Notes: generated from the letters alone by a model not told the origin. A DNA stretch of 64,000 bases from Terriglobia bacterium (GCA_021324365.1 JAJPJE010000068.1:1-64000), one strand, 5' to 3'. Positions 1 through 9,159 are shown, numbered from the stretch's first letter. Numbers and translations are program-made.

Positions 1-1044
1 ACCCGCATGCGGCGGCTGCGCCGCACCGACGCCATTCGCAGCATGGTCCGTGAAACGCGCCTTTCACCCGACAACTTCGTGTACCCGATGTTTGTCTGCC
101 CCGGCGAGGGCGTGCACAAGGAAGTGCGCTCCATGCCCGGCGTTTTCAATCTCTCGGTCGACGAGGCAGTGAAGGAAGCTCGCGAAGTGAAGTCGCTGGG
201 TATTCCGGCGGTGATTCTCTTTGGACTGCCGGAGTCGAAAGATGAAGTTGCGACCGGCGCGTGGGCCGACGATGGCATCGTGCAGAAGGCGACGCGAGCG
301 ATCAAGCGCGAAGCGCGCGACCTGATCGTGATCGGCGATGTCTGCTTGTGCGAGTACATGTCGCACGGCCATTGCGGGATCGTGAAAAAGGTCGAGAAGC
401 CTGAGTGGGGGAAGCGGGTTGTGGTGACCACGCGGGATGCAGCAACCGCAGTGATGAAGAAGGCTGTCGCCGAAGAATACGAGATCGTGAACGACGCCTC
501 GCTCGAGATTTTGGCGAAGACTGCGGTTTCGCAGGCGCGCGCGGGCATGGACATCATTGCGCCGTCGGACATGATGGATGGCCGCGTGAATGCGATTCGC
601 GAGGCGCTCGATATTGCCGGGTTCGAGAACATCCCGATCCTGTCGTACGCGGCCAAGTATGCCTCGGGCTACTACGGTCCGTTTCGCGAGGCCGCGGATT
701 CGGCGCCGCAATTTGGCGACCGGCGTTCGTACCAGATGGATCCGGCGAACTTTCGCGAGGCGATGCACGAGATCGAACTCGATCTAGAAGAAGGCGCGGA
801 CATGATCATGGTGAAGCCCGCGCTGCCATATCTCGACGTGATTCGCGCCGCGTACGAGCGCTTCGAAGTGCCGATTTCGGCTTACCAGGTTTCGGGCGAG
901 TACGCGATGATCGAGGCCGCCGGACGCAATGGCTGGATCGATCGCGATCGCGTGATGATGGAGTCGTTGACGTCGATCCGTCGCGCCGGGGCAAGCATCA
1001 TCCTGACGTACTTCGCGAAGGATGCAAGCAAACTGCTGGGATAA
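1..1044 (+). CDS. hemB: Delta-aminolevulinic acid dehydratase (porphobilinogen synthase), probably 5'-partial
   Basis: HemB condenses two 5-aminolevulinate molecules to porphobilinogen, the second common step of tetrapyrrole synthesis in the cytoplasm. Counting from the ATG at 7, the metal-site cysteines are C113, C115 and C123 in [14 protein letters not shown]. The two Schiff-base lysines are K217 ([12 protein letters not shown]) and K270 ([13 protein letters not shown]). The frame is open to the window edge and family members usually carry a few residues before the RRLRR motif, so the true start probably lies upstream. About 25-30 extra residues follow the cysteine motif (roughly 127-156) compared with the usual 325-residue enzyme. 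Identity is certain; only the start is open. Confidence 0.96.
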   Translation, partial: TRMRRLRRTDAIRSMVRETRLSPDNFVYPMFVCPGEGVHKEVRSMPGVFNLSVDEAVKEAREVKSLGIPAVILFGLPESKDEVATGAWADDGIVQKATRAIKREARDLIVIGDVCLCEYMSHGHCGIVKKVEKPEWGKRVVVTTRDAATAVMKKAVAEEYEIVNDASLEILAKTAVSQARAGMDIIAPSDMMDGRVNAIREALDIAGFENIPILSYAAKYASGYYGPFREAADSAPQFGDRRSYQMDPANFREAMHEIELDLEEGADMIMVKPALPYLDVIRAAYERFEVPISAYQVSGEYAMIEAAGRNGWIDRDRVMMESLTSIRRAGASIILTYFAKDASKLLG

Positions 1045-1075
1045 ATACGACGAGGGCGGAGATGGGAAACAAGCT

Positions 1076-1210
1076 CGTGTCGTCGGGTTCGAGCTGTATT
1101 TCGATGATCTCGGTGGTGCTACCGCCTTCTATCGAGATCTTCTTGGGCTAAAGCTGTCCGAGTAGACAGAAGGCCATCACGCGCAGTTCGGAGTTTTGCG
1201 ACGCGGGCGT
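1076..1210 (+). pseudogene. Remnant of a VOC/glyoxalase-family protein
   Basis: Between hemB and lpdA one frame reads VVGFELYFDDLGGATAFYRD followed by LLGLKLSE, a stop codon (1163-1165), then TEGHHAQFGVLRRGRSR. This is the typical N-terminal strand-helix of a vicinal-oxygen-chelate domain, where LERATAFYRDVLGL-type segments are followed by the metal-binding His in GHHAQF. Only about 45 residues remain. There is an in-frame stop, no start codon with a ribosome site, and no C-terminal half. I read it as a decayed gene left between two housekeeping genes. The assignment rests on motif recognition only. Confidence 0.6.
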
Positions 1211-1286
1211 TCGCGAATCCTTTTGGCGTGTCGTAGAATCTTCTGTTTTGAGTACCTCCTCCAACTGAATCTGTAGGGAGAACCAT

Positions 1287-2702
1287 TTGGCAGACAAGAT
1301 CTACGATGTGGCAATCGTCGGCAGTGGTCCGGCTGGATATACCGCGGCAATTCGCGCCGGGCAGTTTGGCCTGAAGACCGCGCTCATTGAAAAAGATAGC
1401 GTGCTGGGCGGAACCTGCCTGCACGTGGGCTGCATTCCGACGAAAGCGCTGCTGTTCAATGCCGAGATTTACGATCACTTGAAAGATGCCGCCGAATTCG
1501 GGATCGTGGGACTGGGGACGCCGAAGCTGAACTGGCCTAAGATCCAGGATCGAAAAGACAAGATCGTCACCAAGCACACCAAGGGTCTCGACTTCCTCAT
1601 GCGCAAGAACAAGGTGGAGGTGATTCGCGGCTACGGCAAACTGACCGGTCCGGCGAAGAATGGCGTGGTCACCGTCGAGATAGAGAACAACGGAACGAAG
1701 TCGCAGGTGCAGGCGAAGAACGTGCTGCTGGCGAGCGGGTCGGAAGCGCGTATGATCTCGGGCCTCAAGCCGGACGACCGCATTCTGACCAACATCGAAA
1801 TATTGGGCATCAAGGAGATTCCGAAGTCGCTGATCGTGGTGGGATCGGGCGCCGTGGGTGTGGAATTCGCTTCGATCTACAACTCGTTTGGCACGAAGGT
1901 GACCGTCGTCGAAATGCTGCCGCGCATCGTGCCGGTAGAAGATGAAGAAGTTTCGAAGGAACTGGCGCGCAACTATCGCAAGCGCGGGATCGAGGTACTT
2001 ACCAGTGCCGCCGTGACGAAAGTCGAGAAGACGAAGACCGGTGTGGCGGTTGACGTTGAGGTTGATGGCAAGTCGCAGCGGCTCGAGGCCGACAAAGTTC
2101 TGATCGCGATTGGGCGGCGTCCGCGAACGGAGAATCTTGGGCTGGAGAAGACAAAAATCCAGACGGAGCGCGGATTCATCCTGGTGAACGAGTGGCTGCA
2201 GACCGACGAGCCGAACATCTACGCGATCGGGGACATCGTGTTTGGCTATCCGCAACTGGCACACTCGGGCTCGATGGAAGGAATGGTCGCGGTGGCGAAG
2301 ATCGCTGGAAAGCCGGCGAAACCGCTAAACCCGTTGAGGATTCCGAACTGCACGTATTGCCATCCGGAGATTGGCAGCGTAGGACTGACAGAAGCAAAAG
2401 CCCGCGAGAAGGGCCTTGATATTAAAGTTGGAAAGTTCCCTTTCACGGCTAATTCGCGTGCGTCGATCGTGGGAGCGCACGAAGGCTTCATCAAAGTGGT
2501 TTCCGACGCGAAGTACGGCGAGATTCTCGGCGTGCACATCATCGGCCCAAATGCAACGGAGCTGATTGCCGAGTCGGTGGCCGCGATGGAGTTGGAGGCG
2601 ACGGTCGAGGATCTGATGTATACGATCCATTCGCATCCGACGCTGTCGGAAGGCATGCGCGACGCGTTTGAAAGCGTGTACGGACTGGCAATTGACATGT
2701 AA
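1287..2702 (+). CDS. lpdA: Dihydrolipoamide dehydrogenase (E3)
   Basis: E3 reoxidises the lipoyl arm of 2-oxoacid dehydrogenase complexes, or of glycine cleavage, passing electrons through FAD to NAD+. The 471-residue protein has the FAD motif GSGPAGYTAAIRAG near residue 12 and the redox disulfide C44/C49 in GGTCLHVGCIPT. The NAD motif GSGAVGVE is at 186-193 and the catalytic dyad H450/E455 in HPTLSE. Translation starts at TTG 1287, preceded by GGGAG at 1276-1280. It lies upstream of lipB and an E1-alpha gene on the same strand, so it probably serves that complex. Confidence 0.96.
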   Translation: MADKIYDVAIVGSGPAGYTAAIRAGQFGLKTALIEKDSVLGGTCLHVGCIPTKALLFNAEIYDHLKDAAEFGIVGLGTPKLNWPKIQDRKDKIVTKHTKGLDFLMRKNKVEVIRGYGKLTGPAKNGVVTVEIENNGTKSQVQAKNVLLASGSEARMISGLKPDDRILTNIEILGIKEIPKSLIVVGSGAVGVEFASIYNSFGTKVTVVEMLPRIVPVEDEEVSKELARNYRKRGIEVLTSAAVTKVEKTKTGVAVDVEVDGKSQRLEADKVLIAIGRRPRTENLGLEKTKIQTERGFILVNEWLQTDEPNIYAIGDIVFGYPQLAHSGSMEGMVAVAKIAGKPAKPLNPLRIPNCTYCHPEIGSVGLTEAKAREKGLDIKVGKFPFTANSRASIVGAHEGFIKVVSDAKYGEILGVHIIGPNATELIAESVAAMELEATVEDLMYTIHSHPTLSEGMRDAFESVYGLAIDM

Positions 2703-2710
2703 GTCGGCCG

Positions 2711-2780
2711 CCGATGAACGCAGATAAACACTGATGAAATCAGGGTTTGGGAATCTGCGCTGATCGGCGTTATCTGCGGC
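2711..2780. repeat. Intergenic imperfect inverted repeat, CGCAGATAA family
   Basis: The lpdA-lipB gap carries CGCAGATAA at 2719-2727 and its exact complement TTATCTGCG at 2770-2778. Further related words (ACTGATGAA, CTGATCGGCG) lie between them. Similar words recur near 49.8 kb and 61.7 kb. It looks like a member of a dispersed non-coding repeat family rather than a promoter. Confidence 0.6.
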
Positions 2781-2784
2781 GAAG

Positions 2785-3570
2785 ATGATCTCTGTCGTAC
2801 AACTCGGCACCGTCGATTACGCAAGCGGGTTGCGCGCGCAACAGCAGCTTCTCGAATTGCGTAAAGAAGGCAAGATCGGCGATGTCCTTTTACTTCTCCA
2901 ACATTCGCCGGTGATCACGCTGGGCCGCAACGCGAAGACGGCCAATATCCTTTTTTCGAATGACGAGCTGAATCGTCGAGGTGTGGAACTGTTCGAAACC
3001 GATCGCGGCGGAGACGTTACATTTCATGGCCCGGGACAACTGGTCGGGTACCCCATCTTCGACCTGCACGGATTTCCGAATAAGGCGGGCACTTCGACGC
3101 TGAAGTATCTTGGTGCAGTTGACTACGTACGCCGGATTGAAGAAGTGCTGATTCGCACATGCCTCGACTTTACAATTCCGACAAAGCGCATTCCCGGTCT
3201 GACCGGTGTCTGGACTGACTGGGCATCAAAACCAGAGGCGAAGATCGCAGCCATAGGCGTACACATTTCGCGCTCGGTGACTTCGCATGGATTCGCTCTG
3301 AACGTGAATACCGACCTGAGCTACTTCAACCTGATTGTGCCCTGCGGGATCGAGAATAAGCCGGTGACTTCGATTGCGCAGGAACTCGAGAAAGACGTTT
3401 CGCTTGATGATGTGGCACAGGCGATCACGCGCAACTTCGGGCGCGTCTTTGACCGGCAGATTCTGTGGGTAGATACGCTCGATGCGCTGCTTGGGCGTAT
3501 TATCGGTGTGCCAATGAAACAGCCAGAGGAACTTCGTCGGATTCACGGCAGCGACTCACGATTAGCATAA
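2785..3570 (+). CDS. lipB: Octanoyltransferase LipB
   Basis: LipB moves the octanoyl group from acyl carrier protein to the lipoyl domains of 2-oxoacid dehydrogenases and GcvH, the first step of lipoate assembly. The 261-residue protein has LITLGRN-type and RGGDVTFHGPGQLVGYP motifs (74-90). The catalytic lysine is K153 in AKIAAIGVHISR and the acyl-thioester cysteine C187 in IVPCGI. It is about 30-40 residues longer than many homologues, mainly at the C terminus. Its position between E3 and an E1-alpha gene fits a lipoate-dependent complex cluster; no lipA is visible here. Confidence 0.95.
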   Translation: MISVVQLGTVDYASGLRAQQQLLELRKEGKIGDVLLLLQHSPVITLGRNAKTANILFSNDELNRRGVELFETDRGGDVTFHGPGQLVGYPIFDLHGFPNKAGTSTLKYLGAVDYVRRIEEVLIRTCLDFTIPTKRIPGLTGVWTDWASKPEAKIAAIGVHISRSVTSHGFALNVNTDLSYFNLIVPCGIENKPVTSIAQELEKDVSLDDVAQAITRNFGRVFDRQILWVDTLDALLGRIIGVPMKQPEELRRIHGSDSRLA

Positions 3571-3585
3571 GGTTCTTCAGGCTCT

Positions 3586-3726
3586 TTCACCACGGGGACA
3601 GAGAGGAAATATGTAACAGTTAATTTGTAATGAGTATTTTGAAAACAACGCCTTCATCTCGTGCTTTTCAATTTTGTATCACCGATTACCAGATCACCTA
3701 TCCCTTCTCTGTGCCTCTGTGGTGAA
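3586..3726. repeat. Intergenic inverted repeat, CACAGAGGCACAGAG family
   Basis: The lipB - E1-alpha gap has TTCACCACGGGGACAGAGAG at 3586-3605 facing CTCTGTGCCTCTGTGGTGAA at 3707-3726, mostly complementary 20-base arms. The central part is AT-rich and non-coding. The same words occur at 53.7 kb and 56.1 kb, so this is a dispersed repeat family. The arms are about 100 bases apart, too far for an ordinary terminator. Confidence 0.65.
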
Positions 3727-3748
3727 TAAGAGTTAGAATCTCCCCGCC

Positions 3749-5044
3749 ATGGCCCCGAAGAAGAACGGGAACTCTCCTCGTCCGGAACGCTCAGCCAAGA
3801 AGCGAGCCAGCAATTCAGGATCGAGCAACGGTCAGCGCGACCGCAGCCTGCGAACGTACACCATCGCTGACTACCGCCTTGAGCATCCTGAGTTTCACAT
3901 CGAGCAGATTCATGAGGACGAGCAGACGCGCTATGTCGTGCATGGCGAGTTGAGCGCGCCTGCACCGCGGTTGCGCGAATCGAAGTACCTCGACAAAGTA
4001 CAATCCCTCGCGATCTATCGGTACATGCTGTTGAACCGGCGCATGGAGACTGCACTCGAGAACCTGTACAAGCAGGGCAAAGTTGTCGGTGGCGTCTATT
4101 TCGGACTGGGTCAGGAGGCATGCTCTTGTGCCTCCGCGTATGCGCTGAACAAGGACGAATGGCTCGGGCCCATGATACGCAACCAGGGATCGCTTCTGGT
4201 TCGCGGCTTTTCCGCCCGCGACATCATGATGCAGTACATGGCGAAGGCAGGCTCGCCCACGCACGGCCGCGATGCGTCTTCGCACTTTGGTGACATTCGC
4301 GAGAAGAATGTGGTCGCACCGATCTCGACTCTCGGTGATCTGATTCCGGTGCTGACCGGAGTCGCACTTGGCGCGCGGCTGCAAGGTCGCAACATAGCGG
4401 TGATAACCTACATCGGCGATGGTGGCCAATCCACCGGTGTGACCTACGAAGGAATCAACTTCGCCGCCGTGCAGAAGCTCGGGCTGGTGTTGTTCGTCGA
4501 AAACAATATTTGGGCATACTCAACGCCGAATTCCGAGCAGTTTCTCTGCAAGGATCTGGCTGAACGGGCGATTGCCTACGGCATCCCCGGAGTGATCGTT
4601 GATGGGACCGATGCGAATCAGGTCTACGACGCCGCGCACGAGGCCTGCGAACGCGCGCGTCGTGGGGAAGGACCGACCTACATCGAAGCGAAGATGATGC
4701 GCATGAAAGGGCATGCCATCCACGATGCTGCGCAATATGTCCCGCGCGAACTGGTGGAATACTGGCAGCGGCGCGACTGCATTGCCCGCATGGAGAAGTA
4801 CCTGATCGAGAAGAAGTGGCTAACTGCGCAGGAGAACGCACGGCTGATTGAAGATATCGAGCGAGTTTTGGATGAAGACCGCGAGTTCGCGGTGAACTCA
4901 CCGATGCCGGAACCGAACACGGCGGTTGGCGGTGTGTATTGTGAAGATGGATGTCATGAGGTCAAGCCGAAGTATGCGATACCGAAACTCAAGAAGCGGG
5001 CGACGGGACTCAAGCGGAGCGAGTCGGCGGTGCACTTGAAGTAG
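3749..5044 (+). CDS. 2-oxoacid dehydrogenase E1 component, alpha subunit (pyruvate or branched-chain type)
   Basis: This thiamine-diphosphate subunit decarboxylates a 2-oxoacid and passes the acyl group to the lipoyl E2. The TPP motif begins at GDGG (223-226) and closes at ENNIWAYSTP (251-260). The region 117-190 (YFGLGQEACSC, HGRDASSHFGD) is typical of branched-chain or pyruvate E1-alpha. The first 35 residues are a basic, low-complexity tail outside the fold. The 431-residue subunit should need an E1-beta and an E2, neither of which is in the window. Substrate cannot be set from sequence alone. It closes a same-strand series with lpdA and lipB. Confidence 0.88.
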   Translation: MAPKKNGNSPRPERSAKKRASNSGSSNGQRDRSLRTYTIADYRLEHPEFHIEQIHEDEQTRYVVHGELSAPAPRLRESKYLDKVQSLAIYRYMLLNRRMETALENLYKQGKVVGGVYFGLGQEACSCASAYALNKDEWLGPMIRNQGSLLVRGFSARDIMMQYMAKAGSPTHGRDASSHFGDIREKNVVAPISTLGDLIPVLTGVALGARLQGRNIAVITYIGDGGQSTGVTYEGINFAAVQKLGLVLFVENNIWAYSTPNSEQFLCKDLAERAIAYGIPGVIVDGTDANQVYDAAHEACERARRGEGPTYIEAKMMRMKGHAIHDAAQYVPRELVEYWQRRDCIARMEKYLIEKKWLTAQENARLIEDIERVLDEDREFAVNSPMPEPNTAVGGVYCEDGCHEVKPKYAIPKLKKRATGLKRSESAVHLK

Positions 5045-5045
5045 T

Positions 5046-5139
5046 GTTTCACGTTTCACTTTCCTACCCACGCCGACAGAGGGCGGGGGTGGGGCCCCCG
5101 CTACACTATTCGCGAAACGTGAAACACGAAACGTGAAAC
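5046..5139. repeat. Inverted repeats between convergent genes, possible bidirectional terminator
   Basis: GTTTCACGTTTCAC (5046-5059) is matched downstream by GAAACGTGAAAC twice, at 5114-5125 and 5128-5139. Between them CGGGGG (5084-5089) and CCCCCG (5095-5100) form a tight GC stem with loop TGGGG. The element fills the gap between the convergent E1-alpha and glmM genes. It may end transcription from both sides, but there is no clean T-run, so it may simply be another dispersed repeat. Confidence 0.5.
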
Positions 5140-5143
5140 GTTC

Positions 5144-6520
5144 CTACACTCCCAGCGTCTTCTGAATCGCGCCTGCGATCTGGTCGGTCAGTGCTTTCAT
5201 CTGCGCTTCGGATTCGGCTTCGACCATCACGCGCGCCAGCGCCTCAGTTCCCGAATAGCGGACGACAATTCTGCCATTACCTGCTAGTTGCTCTTCGGCG
5301 CTCTTGATAGCATTGCTCACTTCGGGAACCTGATCGAACGCCTTTTTCTCGCGCACGCGGATATTCTTAACGACTTGCGGAAATACCTTCAGGTCTGCAA
5401 CCAAGTGGGCCAGCGATTTGTCACTGTTTTGAATTACCTGCAGCACGCGCAAGGCGGTCAACAGGCCATCGCCAGTGGTCGCATCGCCGTCACGAAAGAT
5501 GATGTGACCGGATTGTTCTCCACCGAGAACGGCTCCAGTCTTGAGCATTTGCTCGAGTACATATTTGTCTCCCACGCCGGCCCGTAACATACGAATACCG
5601 GATTTCTTGAGAGCGATTTCCAGGCCCATGTTTGACATGGTAGTTGCAACGACGGTTTCTTGCGTCAGCTTTCCGTGTGCTTTCAGGTCGCGACCTGCCA
5701 GCAAGAGTACGGCGTCACCATTGACTACTTTCCCTTGCTTACAGGAAAAGAGCGCGCGATCGGCGTCACCATCAAAGGTGACACCCAGGTCGTATTTACC
5801 GCCGCTTTCAGCCACGGCTTTGGCCACAATCTCCGGATGCAGGGCACCGCAGTTCTCATTGATGTTGCGTCCATTGGGCTGATCGTTGATGAAATCTGCC
5901 TGAATGCCGCAGGCGCGAAACACTTCGTGCGCCACCGGCGTGGCAGCACCGTTTGCGCAATCGACGAGCACACGCACGCCTCGGAAGCTCGTTCCCTCCA
6001 CGGTTGCCGCAAGCCACTCGACATATTGGCGCAGCAGAAGCGCATCAGTAGCCATGGCGGATTCTGGCGCGGCCTTGGCCGCCGGAATTTCTTTCAGCGC
6101 TGGTACACGACCGTGCAGCAGATCGAATATGTCGGATTCAAGCTCTTCTTCCAACTCGTCGGGAAGCTTGTATCCATCGTGACTGAAGATTTTGATCCCG
6201 TTATCCGTCCAAGGATTGTGGGAGGCGGAAATGACGACTCCTGCCGAGAACGCCTGACGTGCCAGGAACGCAACACCGGGGGTGGTCATCACCCCGGCAT
6301 GTTTGACGCGGGCACCAGCCCACCTCAGACCGGCAGTAATCGAATCGCAAATCCAGGCGCTGGACTCGCGCGTATCCTGGCCGATGATGACCTCGAGATC
6401 CTCGTGGCGTTGGCTTAAGTAGCGGCCGAAGGCTGCCCCAACAGCGAACACCGTGTTGTGATCGAGAGGCGGATCACCTGCCACGCCCCGGATGCCATCA
6501 GTACCAAACAACATTCTCAT
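5144..6520 (-). CDS. glmM: Phosphoglucosamine mutase
   Basis: GlmM converts glucosamine-6-phosphate to glucosamine-1-phosphate for UDP-GlcNAc and peptidoglycan synthesis. The start MRMLFGTDGIRGVAGDPPLD is the family N terminus. The phosphoserine loop GVVISASHNPWTDNG centres on S100, and the metal loop reads TFDGDADRALF. The C-terminal phosphate-binding loop is IVVRYSGTEALARVM. I chose ATG 6520 because homologues begin just before LFGTDG; AAAGGA lies 12 bases upstream, and a TTG at 6541 would add seven residues. It is the last gene of the cdaA-cdaR-glmM operon, a conserved arrangement. Confidence 0.95.
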   Translation of the reverse strand: MRMLFGTDGIRGVAGDPPLDHNTVFAVGAAFGRYLSQRHEDLEVIIGQDTRESSAWICDSITAGLRWAGARVKHAGVMTTPGVAFLARQAFSAGVVISASHNPWTDNGIKIFSHDGYKLPDELEEELESDIFDLLHGRVPALKEIPAAKAAPESAMATDALLLRQYVEWLAATVEGTSFRGVRVLVDCANGAATPVAHEVFRACGIQADFINDQPNGRNINENCGALHPEIVAKAVAESGGKYDLGVTFDGDADRALFSCKQGKVVNGDAVLLLAGRDLKAHGKLTQETVVATTMSNMGLEIALKKSGIRMLRAGVGDKYVLEQMLKTGAVLGGEQSGHIIFRDGDATTGDGLLTALRVLQVIQNSDKSLAHLVADLKVFPQVVKNIRVREKKAFDQVPEVSNAIKSAEEQLAGNGRIVVRYSGTEALARVMVEAESEAQMKALTDQIAGAIQKTLGV

Positions 6521-6591
6521 GCGCGGGCAATGTCCTTTCAAAAGGCGAGAGTTGGATGTACCAGTTTACAAAATCACGGGGCAAGGCAGAT

Positions 6592-7245
6592 TTATTTGGA
6601 AGTTACGACGGTTACCCGCACGGTCGAAGGCGTGACCAAATGTAACATCGGATCGGAAACGAAGGCATGGGTGGTGAACGTAGCGCGTCCGATAACGCCG
6701 CTTGCATCCACGGGATCGGTGTTGACCGACTGCAGATTTTCGAGTCGATGTGCGGGCCCTGAAATGGTCATTGTCGCAGGTTCCACGGTTACATCCTTAA
6801 GGCGATAGCCAGGGGCAGTTGTCCCAATTACCCGCGGCTCCACGTCGACGCTGCGAGTGCCGCGGTTGTCAAAGCTGACTCGAAACTGGCTTGGGATCAC
6901 CTCTTCAACCGTTACGTCGCGGGGAGCATGAATGCGAGAAGGCGGGAGATCGTAAGTCCGATCACCGGGGCGCGCATTCGACAGATCAATGGTGGCATGG
7001 ACCTGGGCTGCATTCATGTCGCGCAGCGCCCCAACGTATCCGCGCAAACGAACCTGTATCTGCGGGATTGATTCGCTGCTGATCTCCAGATTGTTGGGCG
7101 CGTTCACAAACTCAATGGGAACGTTAATCGCGATTTCGGCCACTGGTTGCCGGGCAATTGCCATCCAGAGCAACACCGCAACTGCCAGCGAGACCAGTTT
7201 CAAGCCCAGATTATGGAAGACGTACTTGCGCAGAAAATCCATCAT
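6592..7245 (-). CDS. cdaR: YbbR-domain protein, CdaR-like regulator of diadenylate cyclase
   Basis: YbbR/CdaR proteins are membrane-anchored extracytoplasmic proteins that contact and modulate the CdaA diadenylate cyclase in Firmicutes. The 217-residue product has one N-terminal membrane segment (about residues 13-30, GLKLVSLAVAVLLWMAIA). YbbR-like beta repeats follow, containing VPIEFVNAP, VRLRGYVGAL and DLPPSRIHAPRDVTVEEV. Its start overlaps the end of cdaA by four bases (ATGA type), so the two are translationally coupled. The regulatory role is inferred from family and context; the number of YbbR repeats is lower than in the long Gram-positive proteins. Confidence 0.85.
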   Translation of the reverse strand: MMDFLRKYVFHNLGLKLVSLAVAVLLWMAIARQPVAEIAINVPIEFVNAPNNLEISSESIPQIQVRLRGYVGALRDMNAAQVHATIDLSNARPGDRTYDLPPSRIHAPRDVTVEEVIPSQFRVSFDNRGTRSVDVEPRVIGTTAPGYRLKDVTVEPATMTISGPAHRLENLQSVNTDPVDASGVIGRATFTTHAFVSDPMLHLVTPSTVRVTVVTSK

Positions 7246-8114
7246 TGGGCTCCTGGATAGTGTGTCTCGCTGGAACGCTCATATTCGGTTGCCCCCGAGT
7301 TCTGGGCATAAGCGCCAGACGGGTTGATGGGAGTCGGAAGGGCGGAAGGGGGTACGTAACGGCGCAGCAATTCGCTCAGACGTTCGCGCAGATATTCAGC
7401 CGAAATTTCTCGCTCGATGTTACCTGCAGCGGCCAGAGAGATGCCGCCGGTTTCTTCCGACACGATTACTGCAATAGCATCGGTTTCTTCGGTGATGCCG
7501 ATCCCGGCCCGGTGACGTGTACCAAGTTGGGTGGAAAGTACTGGGTTCATCGACAAGGGAAGGAAGCATGCCGCAGCCGCGATTCGCTCCTTTTGGATAA
7601 TCACAGCTCCGTCGTGTAGCGGCGCGCTTGGACGAAAGATGGTAGCCAGCAGATCGTAGGAAAGCGTTGCGTCGAGCGGCACGCCGCTTTCGATATAAGT
7701 GCGAAGTCCAATTTCGCGTTCTATCACCATCAACGCGCCGGTCTGGCTTTGAGAGAACAGATTTGCGGCGAGCACGATGTCGTCATAAGCCTCTGCGATT
7801 TCTTTTGAGGTGCGGCGAAAGGTAAGATTTCGTCCCAAACGGGCCAAAGCGTGTCGAATCTCGTTCTGGAAGACCACGATCAACGCAAAGATGGCGTACG
7901 GCAGAATCGTGCCGACCACCCAATCGACCGTGCGTAGCTCCACTATATGAGCGATGTAAAACGCGAGCGCCAGTCCGCCAACGCCAACCAGTACGGGTAC
8001 AGCCCTGGTTCCGCGGATCAGGTTCAAAAAGTGGTAGAGCAGGACGGCAACCAGCAGGATGTCGATCACGGAGATGACTGAGATTTGAGGCCAATGTGGA
8101 AACATCAGGCTCAC
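7242..8114 (-). CDS. cdaA: Diadenylate cyclase CdaA (DAC domain)
   Basis: CdaA makes cyclic di-AMP from two ATP molecules at the inner membrane. The 290-residue protein has about three N-terminal membrane helices within residues 10-82. The DAC domain shows the catalytic DGA at 168-170 (LHDGAVII) and RHR at 200-202 (TRHRAGIGITEETDA). The start is GTG 8114 with AAAAGGA six bases upstream; an internal ATG at 8105 is possible. It heads the operon with cdaR and glmM, which joins second-messenger synthesis to cell-wall precursor supply. Confidence 0.94.
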   Translation of the reverse strand: MSLMFPHWPQISVISVIDILLVAVLLYHFLNLIRGTRAVPVLVGVGGLALAFYIAHIVELRTVDWVVGTILPYAIFALIVVFQNEIRHALARLGRNLTFRRTSKEIAEAYDDIVLAANLFSQSQTGALMVIEREIGLRTYIESGVPLDATLSYDLLATIFRPSAPLHDGAVIIQKERIAAAACFLPLSMNPVLSTQLGTRHRAGIGITEETDAIAVIVSEETGGISLAAAGNIEREISAEYLRERLSELLRRYVPPSALPTPINPSGAYAQNSGATEYERSSETHYPGAQ

Positions 8115-8217
8115 GCTGGGTCCTTTTTTGGGTGCTTCCGGAACGTGGTGCTCAACTTATTTTAAATCAGCATCTTGAAAGGTTGACGAGGAGATTGCAG
8201 GATTTTCGTGCGGACAA

Positions 8218-9027
8218 TTAGCGGGCGACAGCCGTAGTCTGTGTGTCGCTGAACGCATGAGCCTGGTAATTGGCATGGACCACGTCGACAATCGCCCGTC
8301 CGGCAATGCGTGTCTCAGCAACAGAATGAATATGGATTGGCAAACTGAACCCGGAGACCTCGTTGTAGTCCTGTACGAAGCGGATTTTCTTCACAAAGAT
8401 AGATGGGGATTTGACCAGCGTTCCCTCAGCGCGGGTCAGTGACCCGTCTGCAGGATCAATGAAAATGCGGCCTTTAAATAATCCCGGACGCTTCTTGTGG
8501 GGCTTCACCGCATAGGCGTAAAGCATGCGTCCATCAAAGTCTTCCATGCCCTTGAAAGTAAATTTGTAATTTGCATCGGTGATGGCAATTTGAGGGCCTT
8601 CACCTTTTTGGACATGATCGACTTCCGACTGCAGCAGGCGCGCAATGACGTTGGTCTTAATGAAACTATCTCCGGCAAAATCGAGGGCCTGAAACGTCAG
8701 GGAACGTGGGGCGGCGAAGACGCGCCGCAGCCTCAGGCGCCCGCGCTGTGCACTGTCGGGCAATTCCGCGTCGACCGTGGTGATGTCCGAATACGAGGCG
8801 AGTGTCTCTGCTTGCAGTTGCGCATGACGCAGATAGACCATCAGCGCGGCTTCAGGGGCAAGACGCGACGGCGAGGTGGCGGCGGGTGGAACGTGAGTCG
8901 CGGCAGAAGCAACATCAGCCCCCCCAGGTCCGACATCGTCTGCCAGCGTAAATTCTTGTCCTACTCCAGAACCGACACCGGAAACAAAAAAAGCTACCAC
9001 CAGTATGTAAGAGTACGGAACCCTCAT
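8218..9027 (-). CDS. Secreted LolA-like protein of unknown function
   Basis: The 269-residue product begins with a signal peptide (VPYSYILVVAFFVSGVGSGVG) and a short disordered, Pro/Ala-rich linker. A beta-rich domain from about residue 70 follows, with lines such as YSDITTVDAELPDSAQRGRL, FDGRMLYAYAVKP and GRIFIDPADGSLTRAEGTLV. This pattern resembles LolA/LolB-fold outer-membrane lipoprotein carriers and related exported proteins. No catalytic residues stand out. It is divergent from the ThyX-like gene. I treat the fold as probable and the function as unknown. Confidence 0.6.
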   Translation of the reverse strand: MRVPYSYILVVAFFVSGVGSGVGQEFTLADDVGPGGADVASAATHVPPAATSPSRLAPEAALMVYLRHAQLQAETLASYSDITTVDAELPDSAQRGRLRLRRVFAAPRSLTFQALDFAGDSFIKTNVIARLLQSEVDHVQKGEGPQIAITDANYKFTFKGMEDFDGRMLYAYAVKPHKKRPGLFKGRIFIDPADGSLTRAEGTLVKSPSIFVKKIRFVQDYNEVSGFSLPIHIHSVAETRIAGRAIVDVVHANYQAHAFSDTQTTAVAR

Positions 9028-9159
9028 CAGCTACAAACCAGATTCTTCATTATCCAAGCAGGCGTGATGTGAAGCAAGTGTTTGCTTACATCCCTGCGCA
9101 CTGAAATGGGACAAAAGCTTGATTGCCGATCTGGCAACGGACCAGATAGGATTTTCGCC

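Noticed and set aside
1119-2264. Long open frame (381 codons) on the minus strand inside lpdA
   Set aside because: It lies antisense to the clear lpdA gene, has His/Arg-rich composition typical of GC-rich shadow frames and no known motif.
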